DNA from: Lumbricus terrestris
Lineage: Eukaryota > Annelida > Clitellata > Crassiclitellata > Lumbricidae
Reading direction: 5' to 3'
DNA length: 64,000 bases
Assembly (NCBI GenBank): GCA_949752735.1
Contig: OX457039.1
Coordinates: 44,207,452 to 44,271,451, forward strand
Position 1 is the stretch's first letter, and every line of letters begins with the position of its first letter. Shown here one piece after another: positions 47,824 to 59,749 of this stretch. Made by a program: the position numbers and the translations under genes. Under the pieces are notes generated by a model, which did no database searches, was not told the origin of the DNA, and saw nothing but the letters and a program-made list of their open reading frames with translations.

Positions 47824-48370
47824 TACAAAATTGAGAGGCGCTATATGAGTTATCAGGTAGGCCTGTCAGTTTCCGAGATGTATGTCGCATCGCCAGCATT
47901 TCTCTGGGTTCATGATTTATCCTATACCTATTAGGCCTATAATATTTGTTACTGGGTATCATGGATGCGACCACGGACGCCATGACGTCAACCAGTTTAG
48001 AATCAAGTGCAAAATAATATCAATTGTAGCATTACCCCGCATTTTGGCGCCGCTTCCTACGGCGTCCGAGGACACGTGTCCACTGCACCCACTAGGTCAG
48101 GATCCATGGAAAGCAGGGACAGGCAAAATACTCCGCCCGAGTCGGTAGATCAAAGGGCAATTATATGACCGCTAAAAGGAGAGCGCTGCTAAATACCCCG
48201 ATCAGATCAACAAGTGCTGTAGAGTGTAGACACCCCATTTACACCTGGATAGGTGATAGGGCGGGCGGAACCAGGTGAAGGGACGGGGCGTTTGGAATGG
48301 TAGGACATTAACCAACGCCAAAGGGATTCAGAGAGTAAAATTATCAATTTCTGACGAAAGAGGGAGGGGA

Positions 48371-48397
48371 GACAGACAGACAGACAACAGACAGACA

Positions 48398-48472
<75 letters not shown>

Positions 48473-48615
48473 ACGTACGGACGGACGGACGGACGGACGG
48501 ACGGACGGACGGACGGACGGACGGACGGACGGACGGACGGACGGACGGACGGACGGACGGACGGACGGACGGACGGACGGACGGACGGACGGACGGACGG
48601 ACGGACGGACGGACG
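48371..48615. repeat. Compound microsatellite (GACA)n-(GGAC)n
   Basis: GACA units to about 48474, then ACGT, then about 139 bases of pure GGAC/ACGG units to 48615. The Asp/Gly/Arg/Thr and Val/Arg/Pro/Ser frames are artefacts. Confidence 0.97.
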
Positions 48616-49174
48616 AATACATATATTATCCATAGGGAGAAGAAACAGAGTAAGTGAGGCAATGCTCTTCGTTGCGATCCTGTTAACTACGTCATATCAA
48701 TTTGATGCAGGTCTATGCAGAAAGAAATACACTTTATAAAGTCTGAAGTGCATGCATGGTGACAAAACTCAAAACTTTGTTGTGAAATATAGACTTATAA
48801 TAAAACAATGCGAACCATTCATAGCAATTTTAACAAAACTACAGGTTTTTCTGTATGCACCAACTATAGTCAGCAGGTTGCTCGACATGTATGTTAAGAA
48901 TGTGGTTCGTTTACACTTTGGTAGTCTTTGAAGTGCGTCGCGTTTGAACTGGCTAAATTGGCTAATAATAATTATCTGGACATTAAGGCAAGGATTTACA
49001 ACTAAACGATTGCATTAGGGTCTTCCAATAGCTAACAATACAACGCACTTCCCATTTGCTAGGTCCATATTTACACGTAGAGATGCATTAAGAATATATA
49101 TATATATATATATATGCCTACATGTATACATATATATACATTATATATGCCTATAGTACGCTGGTACGTTGGGT

Positions 49175-49500
49175 TCTATAGCTAATTATGGCGCTAAAAT
49201 GTGCGCATTGTGTCCATTGTAAATTATGCGTCCAATAAATCGATTGAGGTCGACTGGTTCCCTGTTCGATCGATGCGTGTTGATTTCGACCAATGATTTC
49301 AGCGGCTTTGATCTTCAGAGATCCGAATGACGGGCCATGATCGGGTAACTTGTAAAAGCATTTCCACGAGCACGAGAGCGACACAGGCGACAAAGGATCG
49401 CGTCCTTTATCTGTTCAGCGGACCGAAGAAGTAAGCGTTGGCAACCGATTTGGCCGTGCTTCTTCGTCTGCGTGACAAAGTCCCTAATTCGCGCCATAAA
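49175..49500. other. Unique segment at contig end, no gene
   Basis: Moderate GC, no repeat similarity within the window, no recognised ORF; stops abruptly at the gap. Confidence 0.4.
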
Positions 49501-49700
49501 NNNNNNNNNNNNNNNNNNNNNNNNNNNNNNNNNNNNNNNNNNNNNNNNNNNNNNNNNNNNNNNNNNNNNNNNNNNNNNNNNNNNNNNNNNNNNNNNNNNN
49601 NNNNNNNNNNNNNNNNNNNNNNNNNNNNNNNNNNNNNNNNNNNNNNNNNNNNNNNNNNNNNNNNNNNNNNNNNNNNNNNNNNNNNNNNNNNNNNNNNNNN
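49501..49700. other. Assembly gap, 200 N
   Basis: Exactly 200 undetermined bases. A round size usually marks a scaffold join of unknown length. It separates Hox3 and GPD1 from Evx. Confidence 1.
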
Positions 49701-49706
49701 ATTATA

Positions 49707-50689
49707 CAGGGTGGGCCAGCATAAATGTCCCGACTTTGCACGCGTATAACTTCGCCAATTTTTAACATTTATTTATACTTTATGCATCAAATTAAAGGTA
49801 TTTCACTCTAGTATTAACTCTAAAAAAGTCGAACTGATACTAGTCTCGGTTTTAATTATATGCCCGGAACAGCGCTAGCTACCATATTTTGCTGTCATTT
49901 GTGACGCAACCTGGCGCCGTTGACAGACGATGATCGCGTTTCGATCTTAATTTTACGAACTGGTAAGGGATTTAATTCGTTTGAAATGATTAACGAATAT
50001 TCTAACAGAGGATGGAATAAACAATACCTTGTATTATCTGCTACGGAAAATTAATAAAACAGGACTTTCTACTTGCAAACCATGGGAATCGGAGCGGACG
50101 GCGCTCACATCCGCTAACATTGCTCGTGTGTCCGCGTACATTTGCAGTCAAGACAATGACCAGGGCAGGCCCTGCATGCAAATTCAGCGCAAAACAGGTC
50201 GTCTTGGAAGCACTGAATAGCGTATTGGAAAAGATTATAGACCTAAAGTTAAAGTAATTTGTCGACGAGAAGTCCCACGAACTCTCCAGCTCTTACGCAA
50301 AGAAACGACTGGCAGCGTGCAAGCGTCTGAAGCAGCGCATGGCAGTGCACGGCTGTTGGCAAAATTGAAAGGACGCGGTTTTGCGATTAGAATATACTCA
50401 TGGTAGGGACCCTACAAACACTCAAAATGATCGTGTCTACGCGCGTTTTAGCAAAAAACGATAGAATTTTCCCGGGAAACGGCGTCATAATGCGCCAGTA
50501 ATGACAAAAAACGGTAGCTAGCGCTGATCCAAGTATATAATTAAAACCGAGACTAGTATCAGTTCGACTTTTTTAGAGTTAATACTAGAGTGAAATACCT
50601 TTAATTTGATGCATCAAGTATAAATAAATGTTAAAAATTGGCGAAGTTATACGCCTGCAAAGTCGGGACATTTATGCTGGCCCACCCTG
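49707..50689 (+). mobile_element. Tc1/mariner-type element with 154-bp terminal inverted repeats
   Basis: Ends CAGGGTGGGCCAGCATAAAT and complement, bounded by TA. The inverted repeats run about 154 bp with only two mismatches seen. The inside (50029-50400) is a decayed transposase N-terminus: SERTALTSANIARVSAYI and, after frame damage, GKDYRPKVKVICRREVP, which fit the HTH/linker of this superfamily. No catalytic part remains. Confidence 0.88.
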
Positions 50690-50807
50690 TATATACAGAC
50701 GTCACGCAGTAAATTAATTATATTGCCTCACATTGTTCGAAGCATTCGTTGAAAGACACTCCCTCATCAACACCAAATGACAAAACCCATTAACTGTAGG
50801 CCTACTA

Positions 50808-52025
50808 CACCGTGATTAAAAAAAAACTAAGCCAAACTGTTTTTCATATATCTCCAATGCCTGATAACATATCACGCCAACATTTTCCAAATAGTTAGAG
50901 AATTGGACCAAGAATATAATTCCAATATTTCATGTCATAAAGTTGAACGGATAAAAAGATATGAATATTTCAACTTCATATGCCGAAATTTCAGTTTGCA
51001 AGTAATTTTCAGTCAGATTCAATAAAATATTTATCTTATATCTCTAATGCCTGATGATTAATCATTCTAAAATTTTCCAGATATGTAGAGAATTGAACTA
51101 ACAATATGACTCCAATAGTATGGTTTGATTATTTAATTAAATAAGATGCTCAAAATGTCCTCCTCCTGCTTGCACGCATGCAAGCCTGGAGGCGCTGGCG
51201 CCATTAGGCAACAGCATGCATCGTCGATTATCCTCTATAGTTCAGGCCATCCCACACATCCAACAAGCGTTGCTTCAGATCGTTTATATCATGGATTGTT
51301 GTCTGGTAGACTCGGTCTTGTATCAAGCTCCACACTTTATAGTCGACAGGATTTAAATTTGGGCTGTTCGGAGGCCATAATGTGAGAGAAACGAAGTCTG
51401 GCGTCTCTCTTGTCAGCATTTCGATGGTTTCTTTGGCTCTGTGGGCTGGCGCTGTTCTGTTGAAAAAGAAACAGCCTTCTGGGGCTAGATTTCTGATTAC
51501 ATGTAGAAGATGCTGTGACAGCAGAACGTCGCGATAATGGGCTCCATTAATTTTTACTCTAAGATCACTGAAGACCACAATTGGAAACTATCAAGCGTCG
51601 AAACTGCAAAGAACGCCATAACAGACTTGCTGAAAACTGAAATTTCGGGAGATGAAGTTGAAAAATTCATATATTTCAATCCATTCAAATTTATGACATG
51701 ATATTTTAGAATCCTATTCTTGGTTCAATTTTCTAAATATTTGGAAAATTTTAGTATGATTAATCATCAGGCATTAGAGATATAAGATAAACAATATGAC
51801 TTACATTTTATTGAATCTAGCAGAAAATTGCTTGTAAACTGAAATTTCGTCATATGAAGTTGAAAGATTCATATCTTTTTATCCGTTCAACTTTATCTCA
51901 TGAAATTTTGAAATCATATTCTTGGTCCAATTCTCTAAATATTTGGATAATTTTAGCCTGCTATTTGATCAGGCATTAGAGATATATGAAAAACAAATTG
52001 GCTTAGTTTTTTTTGACTCACGGTG
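50808..52025 (-). mobile_element. Tc1/mariner element, copy B, both ends present
   Basis: Ends CACCGTGATTAAAAAAAAAC and GTTTTTTTTGACTCACGGTG, bounded by TA (50806-50807 and 52026-52027); length 1218 bp. Same family as 20212-21089. Contains a transposase remnant on the - strand (next entry). Confidence 0.9.
51148..51590 (-). pseudogene. Tc1/mariner transposase remnant, copy B
   Basis: Reads VKINGAHYRDVLLSQHLLHV, then GCFFFNRTAPAHRAKETIEM where the expected QQD of the second catalytic Asp has been lost by a small deletion, then PPNSPNLNPVDYKVWSLIQD and, after a stop, RAGGGHFEHLI. N-terminal domain absent. Inactive. Confidence 0.85.
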
Positions 52026-52091
52026 TATATTATGTGACGGTTCTAAAACTTATCTGTTGTTTCTCAACATGTCGGATTTGGTTTTTAAGGG

Positions 52092-52092
52092 C

Positions 52093-52134
<42 letters not shown>

Positions 52135-52150
52135 TATAAGTATATAAGTA
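52092..52150. repeat. (AAGT)n microsatellite
   Basis: AAGT units, then ATAAGTAT variants. Confidence 0.9.
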
Positions 52151-52979
52151 GCCTTTATTTGCATGTGACAAGCGCACAAGCATTACATGTCAAAAATGTT
52201 AAATGTTATTTTAAAAACCCATAAATAGCCTAAAATAGGCCATAGAAACAAAATTAGAAGCTGGCAGCCAACAACGGCGCCCGACCCACAACTCTGCTCT
52301 GCGATGTAGCAGCAGCGACGACAAACAAAGTCATCTGAAGGCGTACGACGATCGAAAATTAAGACAGTAACAAGCGACAAACTCCGATGAGCACATAAGA
52401 GTCCAGTCGACGGTTTCTCGTCCGATGTTTAGAGTCCGAATTTGAAGTCACTGAGGCCGAGAAGCATCGCGAGCGACAGGCGGAGCAGCTGCAACTCAAC
52501 TAATGGCTAATGGCAGAGGTCTCTTAAAAATATAAACAAATATCAATAAAAGTGTGTCCTGTCACAAGTCCTTGCAGAGTCGAAGTTATAAGCTGAACAG
52601 GCCAAGTTTTTCCGCTCCTATATATTTTCCAGAGTTTAAAATAATATTTTTACAACCTTCTATGCTTTTAGACCGCCGTCGAGTCTTTAATAACTTAATA
52701 AGTGATGCACAGCCATGCACTGCGCATGCCTACGATTAGTATGTTGTAACCTGTAGGCCTAAACCTAAGCAATTTTTTTACCTACGAAAGGTAAACTCGC
52801 GTTATTACTTGCATGTTGCCGTCAGCCTAAACAGGCGTAGGCCTATATCATTCGTGCACTTTACTTATTGGCAAAAGTGGACTTAGGGGCATATAATTAT
52901 GCTTGCTGCCTGTCGACCTGGGCCTAACTGGAGATCTTTGTGTTGCTATCTATGCTGTTTATTTCAATCAGCACGCTGA

Positions 52980-53640
52980 TCCCAAATTAAATCGTTGGTC
53001 GGATTGGTCAGGTAATTAAGAATAGGCATCGCTCTTTCGCCCACTTGTTCCCTCTCCTCGTGTGTGGATATCATCGGCCCAATTACATCCAACTCCAGCA
53101 GATGGGACAATGACACTTGTAACGATAGAACTCTGATGGACGTCGTCTTTGATGTGAGTAGGCTTCGATCTATTACGCAAATGCTTTTACAACGCCATCA
53201 ATACAAAAGATTATCGGCTGGTCAGTTGGACATCAAAGCACCGCTGGTCATCGGCCGCTGACCAGTGGGACCTTAATGACCAATTACGACATGATTTAAT
53301 CGTATCTGCGGGATTATCCGTGACCTAATGGGGCAAAAATCAACGCCCTGCCTGCCAGCCCGAGCTTCGATTCTTTGTCCCATTCCGCAGAGTTGTTCTG
53401 TGGTCCTGCCCCGAAACAGAGCTACTGTAAAACTCATACAATGAATGACACAGTGAATGACACTCATCGAAGGTGCGAGTTCAATGCATGCAACATCATC
53501 TCCCTAAAGCCAGCCTACCAGAAATAAAACGGACTCTTCCGATCGTGTCATTCTTCCGGGACCTTTCTGCTATTGAAAGGTCGAGGCAGCTCTGCGTGGC
53601 CAGAAACGAACCGCCACCGTTCACAGTATATACCTGTAAG
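52980..53640. promoter_or_regulatory. Candidate regulatory segment 3' of Evx
   Basis: Unique, non-repetitive, higher-GC stretch with several homeodomain-type sites (GGTAATTAAG at about 53011, CCAATTACATC at 53079, CCAATTACGAC at 53279) and no credible ORF. Regulatory function is inferred only. Confidence 0.3.
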
Positions 53641-54372
53641 CCTATATAATTATATTATAATAATACATAATGTTTTACAGTTGAAATGCCGGTTCAGACC
53701 TCTCGTCGCAATAGATTGCAAACGATAATGATAATTCTAAGCTTTTATTTCATTTTCATCTACTGTGATCAAATCACTGATCAATCATCGCTAATGTGTA
53801 CTACAGCAAGCTTTAGGCCCCATGCAGAGTGCTTTTACTAGCTTGTATAGCCTATACTTATAGGCCATAGAGGCTATACATGTATAACGATGAATGAATT
53901 CTCTACAGATTTAACCGCTGGTAATATTTATTATTTCTGTAGGTCTATCTATTAAAATATGTTAAATTTAATTTGCATTAAGGCTAATATAATTAATTCT
54001 AATAAGAAGAAAATATACTATTATAACTATAATATTCATAGTCTGTATAGTAGTCCTATATATAGGCTATAGGCCTAGTAGTGGTAATAGCCCATATATA
54101 TATATATCAGCTACAGCAGTAGATAGGCCTATGTGGTAGTAATAAAAATAATTACTATACTTACTTACTATTCGCCTTCTCTGTCTGCTGGAACTTGAAG
54201 CTAAGTAAAAGTAGACATTCAACAATCTCCGACCTATTTAACTCCTGAAAGATCATACGCCGCACACAGAGGCCTAACTAACGACAGGTGCATTATAAAT
54301 CACCAATAAACCAGCAATGTGAGGCAGATCTATATCTGTTATTTGTTGTTCCTCCTCCTCCTTTATATAGTT

Positions 54373-54820
54373 ACTAGATGTGTTACCCGGCGTTGCCCGG
54401 GAAATATAGGGTTTTAAACACTACTCCACTGTGGTACCCATCGTAGACCGCTAGATTTCGGGTTTTCGCCAACCCTCCACCCCACCCCGCTTCCCCAAAA
54501 GGCCAAAGTTGACCCGCCGCTGCGCGGCGCTGCGCGGCGCTGCGGAAATTATTACTCGGCGGGTATGACGTCATGGGCTGTAGACTCTTTACTGAAGCGT
54601 TATTATTGATGAAATCTGTCTTAAAACGCTAATAACTTTTGTTTTAAACGGAATTAAAACCTGAAAATAGTTGCGATGACCTTATAATTTGGGTAAGAAT
54701 CGATTGCAATAATTTTTTTAAACCGACGCTGTTTCATTTCCGAGCCTATTCTGCAGGGGAGAGTCAAAAGCGTACAAACAAATAAATAAACAGAAAATGT
54801 TTCTGCCTTATAATATAGAT
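54373..54820 (+). mobile_element. CCCGGCG repeat, copy 2
   Basis: Starts ACTAGATGTGTTACCCGGCG as copy 1 and ends near CTTATAATATAG; also carries TGACGTCA (about 54567). A GCTGCGCGGC word is duplicated. Confidence 0.75.
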
Positions 54821-55471
54821 ATAGGTCAATAGGTTATATTAGACTGTTTTATTAAGGTGCTTTGCAAATTCAAGTTCTGTTGCATCAAAGTGAATGTGTT
54901 CACTTACAAACAAGATCAGATATTTTCGGAGCTTCGATTATGGCCCAAAATGTAGTCCCTGAACGTCGTAGGCATAATGAGTTTCCATGCAGTACTATTT
55001 GCCATTGGTCCTTGTACTGAAGGTCTGAAGCTTTGAAAATGTCTCTAACCACAACATTAATTCGAGTAGCTAAATCGAAAAGCACAGGACTGCATGGACC
55101 AGAGTTTGACAGCGCAAATTCTGCGGCATATATTATCTAAAATTCAATAATAGCCTTTCGTCTCAAGCGGTTTAACATAGTTTACTTTGTACAGTGAATT
55201 CAAGTCGGATTAATTTACTCTCCCTAGCCTCCCTATAGGCCACTTATAAACGATTTGTGTTGGATAACAAAAATGTTCAATTCACATTATTGTCTTCATA
55301 ATTAGGTATTTACTAGACTATATACAAAGTTGTCACGTCATCACCGACCATAACATGGTGGCACAAAAACTGTAATCACATGACCTATTGGCCCTATTGA
55401 GTCCAGTTAAAAGACATATAGTATAATACAACGTGTAATGTACAGAATACAATCATATAATCAATATTACT

Positions 55472-56110
55472 CTATGGAACTGCTTTTGCGTCCGTTTTGT
55501 ATGGCTGAAATAAAGCTGAAGTTGAATTCAACTCAATTTTTGGTGACGTCATCTGAAGTGGTGTTCTCGACAGTGACGTATTTGAAAAGTGCGTTAGAGG
55601 GGAACCAATGAAGTAGCGACACGTACACGGTTCGCCTGTTACGATGGCGGGACAGAGCCCAGGATGGTGACCTCCGGTGACCGAGGGATGCTGGCGACCC
55701 GACATATTTCTGGAGTCACGTGACGAAACCAGCGTCTTAGACCCAGGACATGCGTTTGATGCGGTAACAGATGGATCTGATGAAGGGGTTTCATACGGAC
55801 CGGCAGGTCGAAGGAGTGCCGCAGGTAGGCAGGGTAATACGTCCACTGGCCCCGCAGGAGGGCGCACAGAAGGCAGGGGGCTGTATGCGGATGCAGCGGC
55901 TCTCTGAAGACCCATACTGGCGTAGTAGTTGACACCCGGCGTAGAGGCATTCGGTGCCAAGGCCGCCGTCGGCGCGTAGGGATATTGCGAGAGTGATGCG
56001 GCCGCTGCGTTCATCAGATAAGCATAGACGGCTTGGTCGGCAATGCCAAAAGGCCAAGCCATTGCAATTCTTTGTCTCTTGTCTTTCATTCGTCGATTTT
56101 GGAACCAGAT
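55472..56110 (-). CDS. Evx: Evx (even-skipped), last exon
   Basis: Acceptor TTTAAG/ATC at 56111/56110, then [20 protein letters not shown]: homeodomain residues 47-60 with Gln50 and Asn51, and the MKDKRQR(I/L)AM(A/T)WP sequence characteristic of Evx. [19 protein letters not shown] corresponds to the FYTYMMSHAAA region after the Evx homeodomain. Pro/Ala-rich middle; GEPCTCRYF resembles the short cysteine motif (PCSCxxC type) in vertebrate EVX C-termini. Stop at 55474-55472; 212 residues in this exon. Transcription factor for posterior and neural patterning. Read toward GPD1. Confidence 0.95.
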   Translation of the reverse strand: MWFQNRRMKDKRQRIAMAWPFGIADQAVYAYLMNAAAASLSQYPYAPTAALAPNASTPGVNYYASMGLQRAAASAYSPLPSVRPPAGPVDVLPCLPAALLRPAGPYETPSSDPSVTASNACPGSKTLVSSRDSRNMSGRQHPSVTGGHHPGLCPAIVTGEPCTCRYFIGSPLTHFSNTSLSRTPLQMTSPKIELNSTSALFQPYKTDAKAVP

Positions 56111-56345
56111 CTTAAACGAAAAATTGTAAACGTCGTCATCGGTCGAAACAGATTTTATAATTTAATAATTTTATAATTTAATAACGACCAAACAAATTAC
56201 AAATCCCATTTATAGCCAACTCTACGATCGCACCAATGATATGAAACATGAATAATAATATGCCTACTATAATGGCGTCTACCCATGGTGGGGTTTGGAG
56301 AAAGATGTCTATCGAACTTCCCCGGGGGAGGCCCCGCGGGAGCAG

Positions 56346-56541
56346 AGCTGTTTTAAAGAAATTTTTAGAACTGCACAACCCCTTCTTCCCTTTCCCGTAC
56401 TCCATGGTAAAATTACTTCCAATCGGAGGATAATTACCATTTTTTGCTAGTTTTAACTGTACAAAAGTGCTTCTACGACTACGCAAATCCATTTAGAACT
56501 GCACATTTTGTGTACAACTGCACGTTAAAAAAGCCCTGCCC
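56346..56541. mobile_element. Dispersed repeat, hAT-like ends, copy 2
   Basis: Starts about CAGAGCTGTTTTAAAG and ends AAAAAGCCCTG; collinear with 43932-44135. Confidence 0.6.
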
Positions 56542-57207
56542 GGGAAGGACGTTTAAGGTATACGATATGAACCTAAACTGCGGTTGTAGATTTCCGATGA
56601 TTATAATAGGTCGACCATGGCAGAGTGGGGGGGGGGGGGGCGTTCGGCGTTCTGCCAATTTAGGTGGAGAGTTCGACTCCATGCACTGGAGATTTCGATT
56701 GAAATTTCTCTGGCCCGAATTAGATCCGATGCACTTTTGAGGATCTCTTAGACTGAGTGATTGCATGCAATTCAGTCTTTTGAGTCATTTATATCAAAAC
56801 TTGACCATTAATCCCATTTCTCAATGCTTTAGTGTTAATAGCTTGAAGAGGACGTCATTCAATGGTATGTGCCCACCCCAAATCAAATGACCATGCATGG
56901 CGTAATGGGCTGTGGGAGTGGGTAACCGTAAGGGTTCACCCCCCCCCCCCCCCAATAAATAATGGGCCTATATACATTTTTAGAACTAAACTGTGTATTT
57001 TGCCAGCATAATCCAATGCAACTTCGCAAAGAAATTTGTGTGTAACTATAAAATTATTATATATACTCCCCTTCAAATGATGACATGGAAGGATTGTTTC
57101 TCGCAATTGCCCCTGAGTATTTGAGCGCATGTCACTGACTTCTATCCATCAGTTTTCTAGATCTGTCGATTCTGTTGGCCATGTTCAAGTGAACGATGGA
57201 GTATGGA

Positions 57208-57695
57208 CATAGGCGTACGAGGCGGGGGTCCAGAGGGGCAAATGCCCCTCCAATTTTCGGGCAAATGTGATTTTCGGGCAAAGGAGGCATGGGCTGGCCA
57301 AAAAATGTAGAAATTTTTTCGGGCAAAACAGGATGTTTTCGGGCACAGGGGCAAAAAAATCATAAAATTTGGGCGGACGGCTAAAAAAAGGAAAAAAGGT
57401 CGTCAGATTTTTTGGACGAGAAAATCTTACGATTAAAAAAAGTCGTCAGATTTTTTGGACGAGAAAATCTTACGTTTTTTTGGGGCGGATGACTAAAAAA
57501 AAGGTCATCAGATTTTTTTGACGGGAAAATCTTAAGATTTTTTGGGGCGGATGACTAAAAAAAAAGGTCATCAGATTTTTTTGACGGGAAAATCTTAAGA
57601 TTTTTTGGGGCGGATGACTAAAAAAGTCATCAAATTTTGTCGGGCCAAACAAAAATTTTTGCCCCCCCACTGCCGAAATGTCCCGTACGCCTATG
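57208..57695. mobile_element. hAT-like MITE with internal tandem repeats, in Evx intron
   Basis: Left end CATAGGCGTACGAGGCGG, right end CCCGTACGCCTATG. Perfect 8-bp duplication AGTATGGA (57200-57207 and 57696-57703). Between about 57360 and 57640 a unit of roughly 60-70 bp (GGGGCGGATGACTAAAAAA, then GTCATCAGATTTTTTTGACG) is repeated about four times. Confidence 0.92.
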
Positions 57696-57970
57696 AGTAT
57701 GGATATATTACATCTGAATAGGGCGTATACTATAAAAGTCAAAAAGTCAGAGGCAATTAGGGTTTTTCATATTGTTGGGTTAATTTTCAATGGATATAAT
57801 ATTTATGATCGCGAAGAACACAATTTAGTTTTAAAAAAATTTGGAAGTGATGTTTATTTAGGGTGTTTGAGCCCGTAAGCCCCACCCCAAATATGTAAAC
57901 CCCACCCGTAAATACGCAAACGATAAGCCCCACCCTTAAATACACCCTTAAACCCGCGAATAGAACAAAC

Positions 57971-58128
57971 CTTGATCGTTGATTCCGGGAGGTTCAGTGA
58001 GGCCGCCAATTCGCAGCGTCTTGGACGAGAGACGTAATTCTCTTTGAGGAACTCTCGTTCAAGTCTCGCAAGCTGTTCTCGCGTGAACGCTGTTCGGTAT
58101 CGACGCATCTGACTGTCGTCGGGTGGCG
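57971..58128 (-). CDS. Evx: Evx, homeobox exon
   Basis: Acceptor GCTGTAG/CG, then [53 protein letters not shown] and donor [24 protein letters not shown] is an Evx signature. The intron falls between homeodomain residues 46 and 47, a position common in Evx genes. The phase (two bases before the first full codon) requires an upstream exon ending with one base, not found. Confidence 0.95.
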
Positions 58129-58369
58129 CTACAGCATAAACAGACGACGATCTTATTGAAGAAACAAAACTAATACGCAACTAAATAAAGAAAAACTATA
58201 AATGACATAATCAATATACATGCATTTTAATATGCGAATAATCGAATAAAAATAAGCAAAAGATTGCAAAGTAAACGCATAAACATTAAGCAAACAGATA
58301 AAGTGAAAAGAAGAAGAGGAAGAATGCGAAGAAGAATTCGAAAGAGAATGCAAGGAAGAAAAAGAAGAA

Positions 58370-58862
58370 GATGACGACGATGATGAAAAAGAAGAAGAAG
58401 AAGAAGAAGAAGAAGAAGAAGAAGAAGAAGAAGAAGAAGAAGAAGCAGAAAAAGAGAGGAGGAGTAAGAGGAAAAAGAAGAAAAGATGAGGAAGAAGACG
58501 TTGATGAAGATGATGAAGAAGAAGATGATGAAGAAGAAGAAGATGATGAAGAAGAAGATGATGATGAAGAAACAGAAGAAGAAGAAGTTGATGAAGAAGA
58601 AGAAGAAGTTGATGATGAATAAAAAGATGATGATGAAAAAAGATGAAGAAAAGAGGCGGAGTAGGAGGAAAAAGAAGAAAAGAAGATTACGAAGAAGACG
58701 CTGAAGAAGAAGCTGAAGCTGAAGAAGATGATGATGATGATGATGATGATGATGAAGAAGAAGAAGAAGAAGAAGAAGAAGAAGAAGAAGAAGAAGAAGA
58801 TGTAGAAAAAGAGAAGAAGAAGAAAAAAAGGAGGAGGAAGGAAAAGAAAAGGAAGAGGAGGA
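58370..58862. repeat. (GAA)n purine-rich tract in Evx first intron
   Basis: Almost 500 bases of purines on the + strand (pyrimidines on the Evx coding strand), with pure GAA runs at 58385-58445 and 58753-58799 and GATGAT patches. All Lys/Glu and Ser/Phe frames are artefacts. Confidence 0.95.
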
Positions 58863-59117
58863 GACATCTTGTATAGAAAAGACTTTGAGACATTACTCTT
58901 GTAATGAAAAGACGAATGCAAACTAACATATTGAAGATATTGAAAATACACAGAACACGGAAGAGAGAAAAGTGCGAATTATAAAAACGTAGAATGGAGA
59001 ATAAGAAGAGCAACCATTTTAAGGCATGGACATGCACACGTAGGCTACGTGTGCAGGATCAGTAATTACTTATCATCCTTTCTATAAGGCAGCCGGCCAT
59101 ATGTATGTGTGCATGTA

Positions 59118-59118
59118 C

Positions 59119-59184
<66 letters not shown>

Positions 59185-59345
59185 GTGCAAATGTGTGCGT
59201 GTATATGTGCTTGCACGTGTGTGTGTGTGTGTGTGTGTGTAAGTGCAAATGTGTGCGTGTGTGTGTACTTGCGTGTGTGTGTGTGTGTGCGCGCGCGTTT
59301 GTGTGTGCTTTCGTGTGTGTGCGTGTGCGTGCGTGTGCGTGCGTG
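59118..59345. repeat. (GT)n microsatellite
   Basis: Several GT runs broken by AAGTGCAAATGTGTGCGTG units repeated twice. Confidence 0.95.
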
Positions 59346-59449
59346 CAAGGGCGGATACAGGAATTTTCGAAGGGGGGGGCCAAAATTTTGAGTCATCGAC
59401 CAAATTTTCCGGGAAAAAGATACCAACTTATCCGCCAAAAAGTTGATGA

Positions 59450-59483
<34 letters not shown>

Positions 59484-59740
59484 TCATCGACCAATTTTCC
59501 GGGAAAAAGATACCAACTTATCCGCCAAAAAAGTCATCAACCGATTTTTCGGGAAAAGGAGATGCCATTTCCGAACGGGGGGGCCACGTCCCGTACGATT
59601 TTCTAATAGGGGGGGGGCCAGATGTCCTGTTTTTCTCTCCCACTACATGTTTTTGAAACCAAATGGGGGGGCCACGTTCCATGCAATTTTTAAATGGGGG
59701 GGGCCATGGCCGGATTGGCCCCCCCCTGGATCCGCCCCTG
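59346..59740. mobile_element. hAT-like MITE (CAGGGGCGGATCCAGG ends)
   Basis: Left end CAAGGGCGGATACAGG, right end CCTGGATCCGCCCCTG. Flanks CGTGCGTG on both sides fit an 8-bp duplication, though the GT/GC-rich target makes this ambiguous. Inside, CCGGGAAAAAGATACCAACT is repeated and there are runs of G and T. Confidence 0.82.
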
Positions 59741-59749
59741 CGTGCGTGT

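Larger units (their letters stand above)
56111..57970 (-). other. Evx homeobox intron
   Basis: GT-AG intron of 1860 bp carrying two repeats (56346-56541 and 57208-57695) and poly-G/poly-C runs near 56626 and 56938. No ORF of interest. Confidence 0.85.

Noticed and set aside
48207..48739. Val-Arg-Pro-Ser and Asp-Gly-Arg-Thr repeat proteins of about 150 residues
   Set aside because: Tetranucleotide repeat translated in every frame.
49438..49768. Frames running through the N run
   Set aside because: Artefacts of undetermined bases.
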